From the NCBI GenBank assembly GCA_013215025.1, contig JABSRR010000097.1, forward strand, positions 1 through 7,556: DNA of 7,556 nt, written 5' to 3'. This document shows positions 5,725 through 7,556 of the stretch, one piece after another; the stretch's first letter is position 1, and each line of letters begins with the position of its first letter. Position numbers and translations under genes: made by a program. The notes under the pieces are model-generated. The model made no database searches, was not told the origin of the DNA, and saw only the letters and a list, made by a program, of their open reading frames with translations. This stretch comes from Pseudomonadales bacterium. GTDB lineage: Bacteria > Pseudomonadota > Gammaproteobacteria > Pseudomonadales > DT-91.

Positions 5725-6165
5725 ATGATCTCGGTGCAAAATACACGAATTGATGATAGTCGGGTTCAGGCTGCGGGTAATGTTGATCTAGATTCAGCGC
5801 AACATATTCAGCAGTTTGTTGAGAGTTTTTATGAAAAAATACTATCTGATCAATCACTTGAGCCGATTTTCTCGAAAGTGGCTAAGGTGGATTTAAATAA
5901 ACATTTACCTATTATTTGTAGCTACTGGGAGAAGTTATTGCTTGGCGCTTCGGACTATCGGCGCCACACCATGAATATTCATCGCGCTGTCGATGTTCAG
6001 CAGGCCTTTACGGAGGCTAATTTTGTGGCATGGTTGGCGCATTTTAAGGCCACAGCGGCTGAATTCTCTGGTCCTAAAACCGATCGTGCGGTAGTCATTG
6101 CCAGCACAATTGCGGCTAATATGCAGCAGGCATTGATGCGCGATCAAGCTAATCGCGCCTCTTAG
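5725..6165 (+). CDS. Group III truncated hemoglobin
   Basis: A 146-residue 2-over-2 globin with a charged N-terminal extension of about 22 residues. The residues that define group III are visible: Tyr36 (B10) in FYEKIL, His60 (E7) in NKHLPII, the YWEKLLLG block, proximal His86 (F8) in MNIHRAV, and Trp103 (G8) in VAWLAHF. This is the same arrangement as Campylobacter Ctb. The family binds O2 and NO with high affinity and is usually linked to nitrosative or oxygen stress, although partners are poorly defined; the protein should be cytoplasmic. There is no recognisable Shine-Dalgarno before the ATG, so translation may be weak, leaderless or start elsewhere. It is divergent from the hydrolase and separated by about 300 bases from the DUF35 operon, so it probably stands alone. 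Confidence 0.88.
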   Translation: MISVQNTRIDDSRVQAAGNVDLDSAQHIQQFVESFYEKILSDQSLEPIFSKVAKVDLNKHLPIICSYWEKLLLGASDYRRHTMNIHRAVDVQQAFTEANFVAWLAHFKATAAEFSGPKTDRAVVIASTIAANMQQALMRDQANRAS

Positions 6166-6427
6166 ACTGTTGGCTATGTTCAAGGATTGTGCAGAGGACG
6201 AGCTTTTGTTAATGCTTAGATCTTATTGACGGCTAGCCGTTGTTGATAACAGTTTAGCTGTTAATGCGCAGCTCTTTGTCGCAGTTAGATTTGGCTGTGG
6301 TAAACCAATGATAAAGCGGCAGAAATCAGCGCTTATGATAGCGTGATCGTTTTTGTCATTACATCTTTGTTAAAAGGTATTGCGAATTCACCGCCGTTGA
6401 TTGATACTTTTGCGCCTTAATTCTTAA
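6166..6427. other. Palindrome-rich intergenic region upstream of the DUF35 operon
   Basis: No gene is visible. A perfect 12-bp palindrome ACGGCTAGCCGT (6229-6240) is followed 6 bases later by the inverted repeat TAACAG/CTGTTA (6247-6252, 6258-6263; loop TTTAG). Neither is followed by a T-run, so they are not obvious terminators of the globin gene. They may be regulator sites lying about 165-200 bases upstream of the operon promoter. Confidence 0.45.
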
Positions 6428-6456
6428 CTGGCAGCGGATCGTTGCCGCAATATAAT
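6428..6456 (+). promoter_or_regulatory. Promoter of the DUF35-thiolase operon with embedded imperfect palindrome
   Basis: CTGGCA (6428-6433; 4/6 match) and a perfect TATAAT (6451-6456) are separated by 17 bases. An imperfect palindrome GGCAGCGGATCGTTGCC (6430-6446) fills the spacer and overlaps the -35, an arrangement expected for repressor control. Transcription would begin near 6463, giving a very short leader of about 17 bases. Confidence 0.6.
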
Positions 6457-6464
6457 GATAAATG

Positions 6465-6479
6465 AAAGGAGATATCTCC
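6465..6479 (+). promoter_or_regulatory. Ribosome binding site inside a perfect palindrome abutting the start codon
   Basis: AAAGGAG (6465-6471) is the Shine-Dalgarno of the first DUF35 gene and fixes its start at 6480 rather than the ATG at 6462. GGAGATATCTCC (6468-6479) is a perfect 12-bp palindrome ending exactly at the ATG. In RNA, GGAG could pair with CUCC across an AUAU loop and mask the site. Confidence 0.75.
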
Positions 6480-6920
6480 ATGTCTCAAAACGATGACGTA
6501 TTGAGATCAGAGTTTGACCTTGAGTTTACTTATACCCGAACCTACGGCGATGTGTTGAGCAAGTTCTTCACTGAGTTGAAAGACCAAAAGGTTCTCGGTA
6601 TCAAAGGAAGCCAAGGCCAAGTGATCTGCCCACCGTTAGAATATGATCCACAAACCTCAGATGAGTTAACAGAGTTTGTTGAAGTTGCAAGCACGGGTGT
6701 TGTAACAACTTATAGCTGGGTGTCTGAACCGTTACATAAGCATCCATTGCAAACCCCTTTTGCTTGGGTGTTGGTCAAGCTAGACGGTGCTGACACGGCG
6801 ATGTTGCATGCACTTGATTGTCAACGTGGCGATGTTAAAAGCGGTGCGAAAGTGAAAATTCGTTGGGCAGCTAATCGCGTTGGTACGATCCGCGATATTG
6901 AATGCTTTGAGATGGCTTAA
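6480..6920 (+). CDS. DUF35-type OB-fold protein, zinc-ribbon cysteines lost
   Basis: A 146-residue protein of the DUF35 family (zinc-ribbon plus OB-fold; acyl-CoA-associated). The layout matches: an N-terminal helical part YGDVLSKFFTELKDQKVLG (residues 22-40), a segment where the ribbon should be (41-57), then an OB-fold core (66-143) opening with FVEVASTGVVTTYSWV and closing with GAKVKIRW. The ribbon segment holds a single Cys (C50) that is not in a CxxC pair, so zinc binding is unlikely. In this family the protein usually scaffolds a thiolase or MaoC hydratase, as ChsH2 does for Ltp2 and ChsH1 in cholesterol side-chain breakdown; that role is inferred here. It is the first operon gene and lies 11 bases before the second DUF35 gene. 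Confidence 0.8.
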   Translation: MSQNDDVLRSEFDLEFTYTRTYGDVLSKFFTELKDQKVLGIKGSQGQVICPPLEYDPQTSDELTEFVEVASTGVVTTYSWVSEPLHKHPLQTPFAWVLVKLDGADTAMLHALDCQRGDVKSGAKVKIRWAANRVGTIRDIECFEMA

Positions 6921-6931
6921 AGGAGATCCCC

Positions 6932-7459
6932 ATGAGTGAAGAAAAAACAATGGTTGAGGGCTTCGAGTCTCCTATCGAGCTTCGTTATAGCTTTGCTGCA
7001 GGTGCTGCAACATCTGTCTTTTTGCGTGAAGTTAAGCAAGGCAAATTAATTGGCCAACGCTCTAATGTAACCGGCTTTGTGTCTGTGCCACCACGCGGTG
7101 CCTGTCCTATTTCTGGTACGCCGATGGAAGAGGTGGTATCAGTGCCTGAGACTGGCACGATCATGTCATTCACTATCGTGCATATTCCTATCCCTAATGC
7201 GCCGGTTAAGCCGCCGTTTATTGTGGCTAATATTGTTTTGGACGAAACCGATCAAACATTTATCCACTTGGTATCAGAGTGTGATAATGATGCGCTCGAA
7301 ATTGGCCAAAAAGTAAAAGCCATTTGGAAAGACGAGTCGGAGTGGGATTACACTTTAGAGAATATTAAATACTTCGTACCTATTGATGGTGAAGTAGTCG
7401 ATATCGCTGAGCTGAAAGCTGAGCGTATTGCAGCGACGGAGAAGTATAGAAATGCGTGA
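6932..7459 (+). CDS. Second DUF35-type OB-fold protein, degenerate zinc ribbon
   Basis: A 175-residue DUF35 protein. AAAGGAG (6919-6925) overlaps the stop of the preceding gene and sits 6 bases before the ATG. The helix FLREVKQGKLIGQR (30-43) leads into a ribbon whose shape is preserved. The four ligand positions read Ser44-x2-Thr47-x10-Cys58-x2-Ser61 instead of Cys throughout. PPRGACPISGTP then VSVPETGTIMSFTIVH (70-84) begins the OB-fold, which runs to about 148. A charged C-terminal tail of about 25 residues follows, absent in the first copy. The two DUF35 proteins are clearly different in sequence, suggesting a hetero-oligomer and not a recent duplication. The overlap with the thiolase gene implies translational coupling and a physical partnership with that enzyme. 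Confidence 0.86.
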   Translation: MSEEKTMVEGFESPIELRYSFAAGAATSVFLREVKQGKLIGQRSNVTGFVSVPPRGACPISGTPMEEVVSVPETGTIMSFTIVHIPIPNAPVKPPFIVANIVLDETDQTFIHLVSECDNDALEIGQKVKAIWKDESEWDYTLENIKYFVPIDGEVVDIAELKAERIAATEKYRNA

Positions 7460-7556
7460 TGTAGCTATTATTTCATATGCTCAAACCAAGCAGGTGCGTG
7501 ATGCCGGTGCGGCTAACGACATCGAAATGGTTATGGATGTCACAACCCGTGCCATG
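7452..7556 (+). CDS. Thiolase-family protein (SCP2/lipid-transfer type), N-terminus only
   Basis: The first 35 codons of a gene that leaves the window on the right. It begins at ATG 7452, inside the last codons of the preceding gene (8-base overlap, different frame). GGAG (7438-7441) lies 10 bases upstream. The N-terminus MRDVAIISYAQTKQVR, then IEMVMDVTTRAM, matches the first strand and helix of acetyl-CoA acetyltransferase-like proteins of the SCP2-thiolase/Ltp branch, which commonly start 'MRDVAIVGYAQT'. Members bound to DUF35 proteins carry out retro-aldol or thiolytic cleavage of branched or steroid acyl-CoA. The active-site Cys and His are outside the window, so activity cannot be judged. 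Confidence 0.75.
   Translation, partial: MRDVAIISYAQTKQVRDAGAANDIEMVMDVTTRAM

Noticed and set aside
5935..6183. An 82-codon minus-strand frame over the globin gene
   Set aside because: It is antisense to conserved globin residues and has no ribosome binding site.
6985..7316. Minus- and plus-strand frames of 62 and 79 codons inside the second DUF35 gene
   Set aside because: They are shadows of a gene with a clear start, ribosome binding site and coupling to the next gene.

Overview
The window looks like chromosomal DNA of a marine-type gammaproteobacterium of moderate G+C content. This is inferred from E. coli-like sigma70 promoters, clear Shine-Dalgarno sites, a Pro-Arg-His-Ser tRNA cluster beside folD, and a gene set typical of lipid- or steroid-using relatives of Spongiibacter and Zhongshania. 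The taxonomic guess rests on general resemblance and was not computed. I see no mobile element, CRISPR array or phage gene.

Left part (1-1445, minus strand): the start of a membrane glycosyltransferase (GT-C/ArnT-like) runs off the left edge. Upstream of it, across a strong terminator, lies a nitronate monooxygenase-type flavoprotein that resembles the IpdC branch used in steroid ring C/D breakdown. Its promoter carries a perfect inverted repeat in the spacer, so it is probably under repressor control. A roughly 430-base stretch without a convincing gene follows, then a compact plus-strand unit: consensus promoter, a 40-residue single-span membrane protein and a rho-independent terminator.

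Middle part (2261-4397): a divergent-subtype folD (minus strand) sits back to back with a plus-strand tRNA cluster, Pro(UGG), Arg(UCU), His(GUG) and Ser(GGA). The cluster is driven by a strong promoter with a GC-rich discriminator.

Right part (4398-7556): a membrane-anchored HSL-type alpha/beta hydrolase (minus) diverges from a group III truncated hemoglobin (plus). After a palindrome-rich gap an operon begins with two tandem DUF35 OB-fold proteins and a thiolase that overlaps the second by 8 bases and leaves the window. DUF35 proteins are known partners of SCP2-type thiolases in acyl-CoA side-chain cleavage, for example ChsH2/Ltp2 in cholesterol catabolism. Both DUF35 proteins here have lost most of the zinc-ribbon cysteines.

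Together the flavoprotein, hydrolase and DUF35-DUF35-thiolase operon suggest catabolism of a steroid, terpenoid or similar hydrophobic CoA-linked substrate. The most notable observations are the cysteine-depleted tandem DUF35 pair, the palindrome covering the first ribosome binding site, the operator-like repeats inside two promoters, and the orphan 40-residue membrane protein.
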